DNA from: Nitrosomonas sp.
GTDB taxonomy: Bacteria > Pseudomonadota > Gammaproteobacteria > Burkholderiales > Nitrosomonadaceae
Length of the DNA: 64,000 bases
Direction of reading: 5' to 3'
Assembly: GCA_017984435.1 (NCBI GenBank)
Contig: JAGNZK010000008.1
Span: 1-64,000, forward strand
The notes under the pieces were generated by a model. It saw nothing but the letters and a program-made list of their open reading frames with translations. It was not told where the DNA came from and did not search any database. The position numbers and the translations under genes were made by a program. Of this stretch, positions 55,054 to 63,684 are shown one piece after another. Positions within the stretch are counted from its first letter, which is position 1, and each line of letters starts with the position of its first letter.

Positions 55054-55566
55054 TTAGTTGATATGCTGATCGATCAAGCCCATATCACTACTGCCCATCA
55101 ATTTCTCGATATCGATCAATATCAGCATCCGCTCATCCACCGTTCCCAATCCCATGATATATTCGGTATCGATCACTGAACCAAATCCCGGTGTCGGACG
55201 CATCTGCTCCGCTTCCAGACTGATCACATCCGATACCCCATCCACCACGACTCCCATGACCCGCCCGGACACATTTAAAATAATCACCACGGTAAACTGA
55301 TCATAAGTCGCATCTCCCAGCCTGAATTTGATCCTCATATCAATAATCGGTACGATAATCCCACGCAGATTCACAACTCCTTTGATGAATTCCGGGGCAT
55401 TGGCAATTTGAGTGATGGAGTCATAACCACGAATCTCTTGTACTTTGAGTATCTCAATACCATATTCTTCTCTTCCTAATCGAAAGGTCAGAAACTCATT
55501 GGCCATTTGGCTAGCGATTGAGCCTGGTGATTCGTTAGCTAAATTTGTTGTCTGCTCTCGCAACAT
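55054..55566 (-). CDS. cheW: Chemotaxis coupling protein CheW
   Basis: 170-aa adaptor that joins receptors to CheA. Typical CheW sequence: [54 protein letters not shown], then [11 protein letters not shown] and the C-terminal [26 protein letters not shown] lies 7 nt before the ATG. No cheA is in the window, so it may serve a distant array together with the MCP. Confidence 0.95.
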   Translation of the reverse strand: MLREQTTNLANESPGSIASQMANEFLTFRLGREEYGIEILKVQEIRGYDSITQIANAPEFIKGVVNLRGIIVPIIDMRIKFRLGDATYDQFTVVIILNVSGRVMGVVVDGVSDVISLEAEQMRPTPGFGSVIDTEYIMGLGTVDERMLILIDIEKLMGSSDMGLIDQHIN

Positions 55567-55932
55567 GACTAATGCTCCTCTTATTTGTTAATATAAAAGT
55601 AATATAAAAATTAATGGGTAACCTATGAGGTGCTATTGATGATTGAAGCGACATCTCTCTACTAAAAAATGATGTAGGATTTATTTTCACTAGATAGATA
55701 TAAGGAATATTTCCAACTTTAATAAACTTGCTTGAGATTTCATAAATTTTAGCTAAATTTAAAATAAAGTAAGGATGGAATAAGCGGAAAAAGATGCATC
55801 ATCTCTATATCGGAATAGATGAACTAACAGACAAACTCACATTGATTAAGCAAGTTAAGTTTCCTATAACGCAAAATAGGACAACCTGTAAATTCAGGCT
55901 ATAAATCTTGTTTTATATGTGAGATAGGCAAA
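55567..55932. other. AT-rich intergenic region upstream of cheW
   Basis: 366 nt with no gene. It must hold the leftward cheW promoter; a TAAAGTTG (sigma-28-like -35) occurs but lacks a matching GCCGATAA-type -10, so it was not called. Part of the right side may be debris of the gene next to the VOC fragment. Confidence 0.35.
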
Positions 55933-56178
55933 ATGACAATCGAAAGCATGAACCACTTCACTGTGTTGAGCAGTGGCCTGGAAAGAAGCAAGGCGTTTTG
56001 TAGGGATATTCTTGGACCAAAGGAAGGTTATCGTCCGCCTTTCACGTTTTCCGAAATCGCGAATCGCTGGCAATTGCGTATTGATGCTCTTTTTGAAGGA
56101 TCCGAAGATAGCTGGGCATGCTGCACAAGGCAAGCAATCACGAAATTCTCGCCCGCAATTTGCGATTATATCTTATAA
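55933..56178 (+). pseudogene. Truncated VOC/glyoxalase-family gene
   Basis: The first about 36 residues (MTIESMNHFTVLSSGLERSKAFCRDILGPKEGYRPPF) are a clear N-terminal half-module of a glyoxalase/VOC protein, including the metal-ligand-type His at 8. After that the frame loses all likeness and ends at residue 81, far short of the 120-140 aa expected. The other frames do not pick up the rest, so it is a deletion or recombination scar rather than a simple frameshift. Its end overlaps the convergent hydrolase gene by 13 nt. Confidence 0.7.
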
Positions 56179-56927
56179 ACACCCATCTCCGAATTAAACC
56201 ATTGCTTGATAGCATCAACTAGCCATTCCGGCTCATCCAGGGGCAAATCATGCCCCGCCGACTCATGCTGCACGTAGCCGGTCTGCCAGGTTTGTGCGAG
56301 CTTCATGCTGCAACGGTAATCCACCAAACGATCCGCTTGGCTGGTTACAATCAATATTGGTGGCTGCGGTTTGGCAGCGATAGAAAATTTTACGGCTGCC
56401 AGACATTGATTCCTGGCGCTAGCCTTTGACACCGGATTTTGTTGTTGCCATTGTTGCCAGGATGCTAGCAGTCGGCTGTCATGCGGATGACGGTTTGAAG
56501 TCAAACTCAGTATATCCGCCTCTTTCTGCACAGCCGACTTAAAAATCATCTTGAGCACTTGAGGATAGATCGTCCAGCGCAAACGATGGTAAAACGGCGA
56601 CAGTGGTCTTGCGCTGGTATTGATTAACACCGCCGCCTCCACTTCATTGGGATACCGCGTCATCCAATCAATCGCGATCATCCCGCCCATGGAAAGTGCG
56701 ATCACTCTGAGCGGTTGGGTGGTGTCGATTTGCTGACGCAATGCTTCGGTCATTCCTGCAATGGTTTTGGGGCTGACAGCCTGATACAACCGGCCATTGC
56801 CCGGAATATCCGGCGTACTGATCATGGCATCGGGAAATTGTTGTTGCAGATTCCCGGTAAATCCCCCCCAGTGCCGGGCTTCACGCAATAGTCCACGGAT
56901 CAGCACAAAGTGTGCGCGATGGGTCAT
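56166..56927 (-). CDS. Alpha/beta hydrolase (BioH-like fold)
   Basis: 253 aa from the ATG that overlaps the stop of the M14-type gene (ATGA). The nucleophile elbow is ALSMGGM near residue 97, the acid is likely the Asp in VTSQADRLVDYR, and the base the His in SAGHDLPLDEPEWL near residue 230. The family covers esterases and lipases; the fold resembles BioH but no biotin gene is nearby. Coupling with the peptidase suggests a joint role in breaking down an ester or peptide substrate (inference). Confidence 0.8.
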   Translation of the reverse strand: MTHRAHFVLIRGLLREARHWGGFTGNLQQQFPDAMISTPDIPGNGRLYQAVSPKTIAGMTEALRQQIDTTQPLRVIALSMGGMIAIDWMTRYPNEVEAAVLINTSARPLSPFYHRLRWTIYPQVLKMIFKSAVQKEADILSLTSNRHPHDSRLLASWQQWQQQNPVSKASARNQCLAAVKFSIAAKPQPPILIVTSQADRLVDYRCSMKLAQTWQTGYVQHESAGHDLPLDEPEWLVDAIKQWFNSEMGVYKI

Positions 56928-57952
56928 GAGTACCACAACGTCAGTGCTTGTTGTTCCAGTTCCTGCGCATCACTTTGGTTGAGCCAGTTTTGATACGACA
57001 AGGTCGCATGCAACAAAAACTCCATCAAAATCAAATGACTTCTTAACACACGACTCAGCCGGTGCGGTTTGATCGGATGATACAAGCCCAGCAATTGACG
57101 CAATTGCAGCGGATTCTTACGAATCCAGCGCCACGAACCCATTTCCAGCGTTAATGGCAGAAAAATATTGTCACTCACCAGCGATTTCAGATACAGAAAA
57201 TCCCATAGATCGCCGTGCACCAGGTAATGCTGTGATTGCGGTTCAAACAGATAATCCTGATGCGGATAAGTTTGCATAAACAGCTTACGCAGCGCACACA
57301 CTTCCTTTAAATGTTTGATCGGTTCAAGCCGGCTTCTGGCATAAGGAAACCAAATCTGATTGCGAAAGCCAAAACCGGAATGGCAATCCAGAACCAAGCT
57401 GAACGGTGCCGGCAAGACATCTTGCATAATGAAATCGCACAATGCCTGGGCTTCCGGTTGCATGGATGCAGCGGCTTTTCCCCGATACCAGGGCAATGCG
57501 GATGAAATCCGGTGCCCTCCAGCCAGAAGAATGGTTTTTTCATGACTGTCAACCGGCGCATTGCGCATCAGATCGACGCCCTGCCCGTTTGCACGGGTAT
57601 TGTTCAACATGCCGATGGGATTCACGATGGGTAAAATATTGATACGCACGCGCTGCAAAATATCAATCAACACGCCATCCCACTTGAGACGCTCCAGCAA
57701 CCCTTCAAGAAAAGCAATGACCACTTGCGTGCCAATCCGTTCCAGACCATGGATGCCGGCAACATACGTCACACACGGCATATCCGCTGCGCCGTTACCC
57801 AAAGTCAGCGCATAAACCGGCAATACATCATCACCGCAGGATACATGGCAAAGTACTTTACTGCGCAAATGCGTTGCATTGTCCTGCTGAATGATAGCTT
57901 CAATTTGCTGGAGTTCGGGTAATAACCGATTCAGGGTGGGTGTGCCGTGCAT
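56924..57952 (-). CDS. M14-family zinc carboxypeptidase-like protein
   Basis: 342 aa with the metal-binding pattern of the M14 (DUF2817-type) group: AGIHGLERIGTQVV gives HxxE (H68, E71), DCHSGFGFRNQIW gives the third ligand near residue 195, and LTLEMGSWRW near 272 offers the catalytic glutamate. No signal peptide is present, so it is cytoplasmic. The substrate is unknown; members act on short peptides or succinyl-amino acids. Its stop overlaps the hydrolase ATG. Confidence 0.75.
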   Translation of the reverse strand: MHGTPTLNRLLPELQQIEAIIQQDNATHLRSKVLCHVSCGDDVLPVYALTLGNGAADMPCVTYVAGIHGLERIGTQVVIAFLEGLLERLKWDGVLIDILQRVRINILPIVNPIGMLNNTRANGQGVDLMRNAPVDSHEKTILLAGGHRISSALPWYRGKAAASMQPEAQALCDFIMQDVLPAPFSLVLDCHSGFGFRNQIWFPYARSRLEPIKHLKEVCALRKLFMQTYPHQDYLFEPQSQHYLVHGDLWDFLYLKSLVSDNIFLPLTLEMGSWRWIRKNPLQLRQLLGLYHPIKPHRLSRVLRSHLILMEFLLHATLSYQNWLNQSDAQELEQQALTLWYS

Positions 57953-57998
57953 GGGTGTCCAGGGTTAAAGTACTGCCACAGGTTAAGTTGTCATTGAA

Positions 57999-58021
57999 AA
58001 CAGATCTTACTGGAATCTGTT
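57999..58021. promoter_or_regulatory. Inverted repeat AACAGAT-N9-ATCTGTT
   Basis: A 7-bp perfect inverted repeat in the spacer between the divergent M14-type gene and the patatin gene, 47 nt before the former's ATG. It may be an operator; no partner is known. Confidence 0.3.
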
Positions 58022-58175
58022 AATCTGCATCAAAGAATCATGACAGAAATCATTTCCACTCCTCTTTTTCATAAAAATTTCATCAATATTTAACAAATTC
58101 TTCAAGAAAACTTAACAAACCGGCTGTATGCTCCAATGTCATTATTACGCTACCTAAACAACCGTGAGGTGTTCG

Positions 58176-59090
58176 TTGCTGCCTAAACATGTTTTAAGCC
58201 TGGATGGCGGTGGTAGCCACTTATTGATCCAACTGAGTGTATTGGCGTGCTTGGAAGAAGATACTGGCAATGCAACCCATGAACTATTTGATCTGATAGC
58301 AGGATCCTCGTCAGGTGGGTTAATCACCTGCTTGATCCTGGGACGCACCATGAGCGCCAGTGAAATCATTCAAAAGATTTCGCAAGAAAAATTGCTGGAA
58401 CGCATGATGACGGAACACTGGATGAATCGATGGTTGAGCAAACTGCAAATTCGCCCAAAATATGCAGGAATTTCGAAAAGCCGAGTGCTACAGCAAGAAT
58501 TCGGTGAATTAAGACTTTCGTCGCTCAGTAAACGAATATTTATCCCCTGCTTCAATTTGAATCAAGATCAACTGGAAATTTTTACCAACGACAGCCAACC
58601 GGATTTTCTGTTAAGCGAAATCGCCGATGCCTGTACAGCGGCACCCTCGTATTATCCGCCGGTACAAATGGAAGATGGGGATTGGCGGATCGATGGTGGT
58701 GTCGGTATGAATAATCCGGGCCTCAGCGCCTATCTTCATGCCAAGCAATATTGGAATGGATGCAACATCAAGGTGTTCTCAATCGGCTCAGGTTGGCGCA
58801 GCTTTGCATTCAATGGCGCTAAGGCGTGCGGCTATGGCGGCATGCAATGGTCGGTTAAAGGGATCGCTTCCATCATTCTCAGAGAGAAAATGATGGCGAA
58901 TGTCCGCATGACGGAGGAAATGCTGGGAAATCGTTCGCTGTATATCAACCACTATCTGAAAAACTTTGATATGCCGGATAGCATGGATTCTGCCAATAAT
59001 GCAATCTTGCAGCAAAAGGCATTGGATATCGGCAAACAATGGTATGTCCGTCAACGCGAACAAATTCAGCAATGGATGCAAGTTAATTAA
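58176..59090 (+). CDS. Patatin-like phospholipase
   Basis: 304 aa if started at TTG 58176, which has TGAGGTG 4-5 nt upstream; a GTG at 58164 is the alternative. The oxyanion loop is SLDGGGSHLLIQLSVL, the nucleophile Ser is in AGSSSGG near residue 48, and the aspartate of the dyad is in WRIDGGVGMNNP near residue 175. The order and spacing match bacterial patatins that cleave acyl chains from phospholipids. No signal peptide is seen. Confidence 0.85.
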   Translation: MLPKHVLSLDGGGSHLLIQLSVLACLEEDTGNATHELFDLIAGSSSGGLITCLILGRTMSASEIIQKISQEKLLERMMTEHWMNRWLSKLQIRPKYAGISKSRVLQQEFGELRLSSLSKRIFIPCFNLNQDQLEIFTNDSQPDFLLSEIADACTAAPSYYPPVQMEDGDWRIDGGVGMNNPGLSAYLHAKQYWNGCNIKVFSIGSGWRSFAFNGAKACGYGGMQWSVKGIASIILREKMMANVRMTEEMLGNRSLYINHYLKNFDMPDSMDSANNAILQQKALDIGKQWYVRQREQIQQWMQVN

Positions 59091-59213
59091 TCGCAGCAGC
59101 GTCTTGCGCTGCATACTACAAACTAAATATCCGACGCTCACCTCTCTGCCTAAAACGATGGTATTTTAATCAGAGAGCCGGTTAGTAAACTTTTAGCACA
59201 CCACGGCCAACAA

Positions 59214-59256
59214 TTGATTTATACTATATAAACAGTTTATACCGTTTATATAGTAT
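59214..59256. promoter_or_regulatory. 36-bp palindromic operator over a promoter
   Basis: ATACTATATAAAC (59221-59233) is perfectly inverted as GTTTATATAGTAT (59244-59256). The 10-nt centre holds another GTTTATA, so the heptamer occurs three times. A promoter TTGATT (59214-59219)/TTTATA (59236-59241) with 16-nt spacing lies within it. It ends 35 nt before the RHH-like gene, which may autoregulate here. Confidence 0.7.
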
Positions 59257-59291
59257 CAAAACATACAGCCTACCATCTCATTGAATAAATC

Positions 59292-59702
59292 ATGTCAAAA
59301 AAAACTAAATCAACTGAAAAAGAAAAATCTGCACCACCTGTTGCTAATCCTGTTGTACAAACGCCTGCCGCTGTTACCAAGAAAATAACACGCGCCAGCA
59401 GCCTTGCCAATAAAACCGCGCAGGCAGCTCCTCCTGCCGCGAAGACCACTATAGAAAAACAACCGGAGAAAGATAAATCCAAGAAAATAAAAATGATCCG
59501 CGACAGCTTTACGATGCCGGAAAGTGATTATGTCAAGCTGGCGGAATTGAAGAAGAAATGCCTTGAAGCTGGTGTTCATGTAAAAAAAAGCGAGCTGATG
59601 CGGGCGGGATTGTTGAGTTTGTCCAAACTCACGGATGCATCGTTGCTCAAGGCCATAGAGCAAGTGGAAGTCATCAAAACAGGACGGCCTGCCAAAGAAT
59701 AA
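59292..59702 (+). CDS. RHH-like small basic protein with Lys/Ala/Pro-rich tail
   Basis: 136 aa. The first about 65 residues are low complexity and very basic (KKTKSTEKEK, AKTTIEKQPEKDKSKK). The C-terminal part, RDSFTMPESDYVKLAELKKKCLEAGVHVKKSELMRAGLLSLSKLT, has the strand-helix-helix look of ribbon-helix-helix proteins, with the strand at IRDSFTMP and the helices after it. It probably binds DNA. The large palindrome upstream fits a self-repressing design. No toxin or partner gene is next to it. Confidence 0.7.
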   Translation: MSKKTKSTEKEKSAPPVANPVVQTPAAVTKKITRASSLANKTAQAAPPAAKTTIEKQPEKDKSKKIKMIRDSFTMPESDYVKLAELKKKCLEAGVHVKKSELMRAGLLSLSKLTDASLLKAIEQVEVIKTGRPAKE

Positions 59703-59725
59703 CCTCAGGATCAATCAAAAGCTGC

Positions 59726-59865
59726 CAGGCCATTGAAAAACGTTTTCGAGGCAGTCGATACAAGGCAAAAACAGGCAAAAAAACGCAGTTTATGCGTAAT
59801 AAATGAGCATTTTGAGCCTGTTTTTAACACCGTAGTGACAACACAAATAGTTTTTCAATGGCCTG
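59726..59865. repeat. 140-bp MITE-like element with 16-bp terminal inverted repeats
   Basis: CAGGCCATTGAAAAAC (59726-59741) is perfectly inverted as GTTTTTCAATGGCCTG (59850-59865). A nested pair AAAAACAGGC (59764-59773) / GCCTGTTTTT (59816-59825) lies inside. The right end abuts the pstB stop codon. The unit has no coding frame. It may also end both convergent transcripts. Such nested TIR units are typical of non-autonomous mobile elements, present in many copies. Confidence 0.75.
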
Positions 59866-60645
59866 CTAACCGAATTTGCCGGTAATATAATCTTCAGTAG
59901 CTTTTTTCTTAGGTTTCGTAAAAATAGTGTCCGTGTCACCAAATTCAATCAATTCCCCCAAGTACATATACGCCGTATAGTCGGAAACGCGGGCTGCCTG
60001 TTGCATATTGTGAGTGACAATGACAATGGTGTAATCCTCCTTGAGCTGAAAGATCAGATCTTCGATACGCGCCGTAGAAATCGGATCGAGTGCTGAAGTC
60101 GGTTCATCTAGCAACACGACTTCCGGTTTCACCGCGATAGTGCGGGCAATACACAAACGCTGCTGCTGGCCGCCGGAAAGGCTGGCGCCGCTTTGATTCA
60201 ATTTATCCTTGACTTCGTCCCATAGCGCAGCTTTTTTTAGCGCCCATTCCACCCGTTCTTCCAACTCGCAACGATTTAAAGTTTCATACAGTTTTACGCC
60301 AAATGCCACATTATCGAAAATAGACATCGGAAACGGGGTCGGTTTCTGAAATACCATGCCGATTTTGGCGCGCAGAATATTGAGATCCTGCTTCTTGTCG
60401 AGAATATTCACGCCGTCAAACATGATCTCCCCCCTGGCTTCCTGGCTGGGATAGAGCTGGTACATGCGATTAAAAGCACGCAGCAAGGTGGATTTTCCAC
60501 ATCCGGAGGGGCCGATAAAGGCGGTAATCTTGTTTTCCAGAATATCCATGTTGATAGATTTCAGCGCATGATAGCTATCGTAAAAGAAATCCAAATCGTG
60601 GATAGACATTTTGGGAGTAGCCATTTGTAGTGGATTCATATTCAT
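59866..60645 (-). CDS. pstB: Phosphate ABC transporter ATPase PstB
   Basis: 259 aa from the ATG at 60645; starts at 60675 or 60639 are also possible, and the frame to 60735 overlaps pstA and is unlikely. Walker [15 protein letters not shown], signature [13 protein letters not shown], Walker [15 protein letters not shown] and switch [22 protein letters not shown] are all present. The family match is end to end (ending [11 protein letters not shown]). It powers phosphate uptake and, in Pst/PhoU signalling, reports phosphate status. Confidence 0.95.
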   Translation of the reverse strand: MNMNPLQMATPKMSIHDLDFFYDSYHALKSINMDILENKITAFIGPSGCGKSTLLRAFNRMYQLYPSQEARGEIMFDGVNILDKKQDLNILRAKIGMVFQKPTPFPMSIFDNVAFGVKLYETLNRCELEERVEWALKKAALWDEVKDKLNQSGASLSGGQQQRLCIARTIAVKPEVVLLDEPTSALDPISTARIEDLIFQLKEDYTIVIVTHNMQQAARVSDYTAYMYLGELIEFGDTDTIFTKPKKKATEDYITGKFG

Positions 60646-60694
60646 TTCGATTTTTAATGCGTGTATATAATTCATATGCGTTCGATGTTTAAAT

Positions 60695-61537
60695 TTAAGA
60701 ATTCGTGTGCTTGCGCATGAAAAAACGGGCAGCAATATTGAGTCCCAGAACGCTCAGTGTAATAAGCAGTGCCCCGGTCCAGGCCAACTCTTGCCAGGAT
60801 TCATAGGGACTCATGGCGAACTGAAATATCACGACGGGTAAATTGGCCATCGGTTGGTTCATGTCCGCACTCCAGAATTGATTGTTGAGCGCGGTGAACA
60901 GCAAGGGCGCGGTTTCCCCGCTGATGCGCGCAATGGCCAACAATATACCGGTCATGATGCCAACCTTGGAAGCACGCCAGGTAACCAGGGTAACCACTTT
61001 CCATTGCGGCGCACCCAAAGCGGCTGCGGCTTCGCGCAAACTATCCGGAATCAGCCGCAGCATATCCTCGGTGGTGCGCACGACGACTGGAATGACAATC
61101 AGCGATAGCGCCAGCGCCCCGGCCCAACCGGAAAAATGACCCACCTTGGCGACATACACGGTATAGATAAAAAGACCGATCACTATGGACGGTGCGGATA
61201 ACAAAATATCGTTAATGAAACGGGTAGTGGAAGCCAACCAACCGCGTTGATCAAATTCAGCCAGATAGGTGCCCGCCATGATACCGATCGGCGTACCGAT
61301 CAGGGTCGCAAGTGTGACCATCATCAAACTACCGGCGATGGCATTGAGCAAGCCGCCGGTATCCCCCGGTGATGGCGTCATCTGGGTAAATAAATCCAGG
61401 CTGATGCTACCCAGTCCCTTGTCAAGCAAGGTCAATAAGATCCAGGATAACCAGAACAAACCGAAAACCATGGCCAGAACGGAAAAGGCAAGATTCATGG
61501 CATTGATGATGCGCCGCCGCGTATAAATTGGAATCAT
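60695..61537 (-). CDS. pstA: Phosphate ABC transporter permease PstA
   Basis: 280-aa inner-membrane permease with six helices. Characteristic parts: [39 protein letters not shown] near residue 85-125 and the EAA-type loop [23 protein letters not shown] near 160-180. It starts 9 nt after pstC stops, in the pstSCAB order. Confidence 0.95.
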   Translation of the reverse strand: MIPIYTRRRIINAMNLAFSVLAMVFGLFWLSWILLTLLDKGLGSISLDLFTQMTPSPGDTGGLLNAIAGSLMMVTLATLIGTPIGIMAGTYLAEFDQRGWLASTTRFINDILLSAPSIVIGLFIYTVYVAKVGHFSGWAGALALSLIVIPVVVRTTEDMLRLIPDSLREAAAALGAPQWKVVTLVTWRASKVGIMTGILLAIARISGETAPLLFTALNNQFWSADMNQPMANLPVVIFQFAMSPYESWQELAWTGALLITLSVLGLNIAARFFMRKHTNS

Positions 61538-61546
61538 GGTGCGTCC

Positions 61547-62554
61547 CTAAGTGGTATGGCCTTCGCGTTTCTTAAGTTGCGCCAGCAGCAGCTTGGAGCA
61601 AGCCAGCACGACAAAAGTAATGAAGAATAAAATCAAACCCAGCTCAATCAAAGCTGAGGTATATAGCTCGCCATCGGCTTCGGTGAATTCATTGGCCAGC
61701 GCCGAAGCAATACTGTTGCCTGGCATGAAAAGAGAAGCATGTAATTGGTGCGCGTTACCAATCACAAACGTAACCGCCATGGTTTCACCCAAAGCACGGC
61801 CAAGGCCAAGCATGATACCGCCGACCACGCCGATCCGGGTATAAGGGATAACCACATTCCATATCACTTCCCAGGTGGTGGCACCCAGCGCATAAGCGGA
61901 TTCTTTCAACATGGGCGGTACGATATCGAATACATCACGCATCACTGCGGCAATGAACGGAATCACCATGATGGCTAAAATGATCCCGGCGGTTAGCATG
62001 CCAATCCCCATAAAAGGCCCTTCGAATAGCAAGCTGATTCCGGGCACTGCTCCCAATGTATTCTGCAACCAAGGTTGTATATGTTGCGCAAAAAGTGGCG
62101 CAAATATGAACAAACCCCACATGCCGTAAATGATGCTGGGAATACCGGCCAGAAGCTCTATCGCTGTCCCGAGCGGGCGGCGCAACCACGGCGGGGATAA
62201 TTCCGTGAGAAACAGCGCAATGCCGAAACTGACGGGGATAGCGATCGACAGTGCGATGATTGAAGTGACCAGCGTACCAATGATGGGCACCAATGCACCG
62301 AATTTTTCAGTGACAGGATTCCAGTCTGCGCTAAAAAGAAAATTGAAACCAAAAGCCTTGATCGCCGGCATACTGCCAATGAGCAAAGAACCGATCACAG
62401 CAATGAGCACTGCAAACACGATCCATGTAAAAAACCAGGTGGTTCTACGAAATATCCGATCAAATAGCAGTTGCCTTTTGAGTTTTACCGCAGTATGTAC
62501 TTTTGACATCGTTTTATTTCGTCTGGCTGAACATGCAGGGTTATATTTCTCCAT
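61547..62554 (-). CDS. pstC: Phosphate ABC transporter permease PstC
   Basis: 335 aa as read (a start at 62509 would give 320 aa). Permease partner of Pst[25 protein letters not shown] near residue 135 and [23 protein letters not shown] near 220 are the typical loops. It follows pstS by 80 nt. Neither phoU nor phoBR is in the window. Confidence 0.95.
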   Translation of the reverse strand: MEKYNPACSARRNKTMSKVHTAVKLKRQLLFDRIFRRTTWFFTWIVFAVLIAVIGSLLIGSMPAIKAFGFNFLFSADWNPVTEKFGALVPIIGTLVTSIIALSIAIPVSFGIALFLTELSPPWLRRPLGTAIELLAGIPSIIYGMWGLFIFAPLFAQHIQPWLQNTLGAVPGISLLFEGPFMGIGMLTAGIILAIMVIPFIAAVMRDVFDIVPPMLKESAYALGATTWEVIWNVVIPYTRIGVVGGIMLGLGRALGETMAVTFVIGNAHQLHASLFMPGNSIASALANEFTEADGELYTSALIELGLILFFITFVVLACSKLLLAQLKKREGHTT

Positions 62555-62634
62555 AGCAATAACCTGAGCTTTTAGAGCAGCAGCAGAATAGCATCGAGTA
62601 ATTTACTTCAATATAGCTTGATCTATTGCAGTGG

Positions 62635-63684
62635 CTAAGGCTTCGCTGTGTAAATGGCTTTGCCATCTTTACTTTTGATGTTCGCTTGCCAGGAATCCTC
62701 GATCAGTTTCACCAAGCTCTCTGGCAGCGGAATGTAATCCAATTCCAATGCCATTTCATTACCATGGGTGTATGCCCATTCAAAGAACTTCAGCACTGCT
62801 AAAGCCTGAGCAGGATTAGTCTGAGATTTGTGCATCAAGATGAAAGTCGCACCGGTAATCGGCCAACTGTTTTCACCCGGCTTATTCGTAAGAATCTCAT
62901 AAAAACCTGCGGCCTGATCCCACTGCGCGTTGACAGCAGCAGCCCGGAAGCTATCTTCCACGGGTATCACATACACACCATCCGGATTCTGCAACTGCAC
63001 ATAGTTCATTTTGCTTTGCTTAACGTAAGCAGCCTCAACATAACCGATCGAGTTCTTGATCTGCTTGACAAAATTCGCGACCCCTTCATTACCTTTGCCA
63101 CCCGTGCCAATCGGCCAAGCTACGGAAGTATCCGAACCAATTTTTTCTTTCCATTCCGGACTGACTTTGCTCAAGTAATCGGTAAACAAGAAAGTGGTAC
63201 CGGAGCCATCCGCACGATGCACTACGGTAATGCTACTAGCCGGCAGGTTTACACTGGTATTTAAGCTGGTAATCGCAGGATCATTCCAGCGTTTGATTTT
63301 GCCCAGAAAAATATCGGCCAAAACTGCACCGGTTAACCGGAGTTGGCCCGCCTTAATGCCTTCCAGATTGACCACAGGAACCACACCACCCAATACCGTC
63401 GGAAACTGGGTCAGACCATTCTGTTCCAGTTCCTCCAGTGTCAGAGGCTTATCTGATGCACCAAAATCAACCGTTTTTGCCTTGATTTGTTTGATGCCGC
63501 CACCGGAACCAATGGATTGGTAATTCATGCGCATACCGGTTTTTTTCTTATAGGCATCCGCCCATTTCGCATAAATCGGATAAGGGAAGGTGGCACCGGC
63601 ACCGGTAATATCAGCAGCACTGGTTACGCTGGCGACCAGCAGTGCGGTAATAGCAAACAATCCGAGACCGAATGGCAGTTTCAT
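62635..63684 (-). CDS. pstS: Periplasmic phosphate-binding protein PstS
   Basis: 349-aa binding protein with a Sec leader (MKLPFGLGLFAITALLVASVTSA). Phosphate-contact motifs: ADITGAGATFPYPIYAKWADAY, GSGGGIKQI, FGASDKPLT and RADGSGTTFLFTDYLSK. It feeds the PstCAB permease. The ATG has AGGAGAA upstream. A Pho box is about 50 nt upstream. First gene of the run. Confidence 0.96.
   Translation of the reverse strand: MKLPFGLGLFAITALLVASVTSAADITGAGATFPYPIYAKWADAYKKKTGMRMNYQSIGSGGGIKQIKAKTVDFGASDKPLTLEELEQNGLTQFPTVLGGVVPVVNLEGIKAGQLRLTGAVLADIFLGKIKRWNDPAITSLNTSVNLPASSITVVHRADGSGTTFLFTDYLSKVSPEWKEKIGSDTSVAWPIGTGGKGNEGVANFVKQIKNSIGYVEAAYVKQSKMNYVQLQNPDGVYVIPVEDSFRAAAVNAQWDQAAGFYEILTNKPGENSWPITGATFILMHKSQTNPAQALAVLKFFEWAYTHGNEMALELDYIPLPESLVKLIEDSWQANIKSKDGKAIYTAKP

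Noticed and set aside
55660-55760. Sigma-28 (flagellar) promoter before cheW
   Set aside because: TAAAGTTG is present but no GCCGATAA-like -10 at the right distance.
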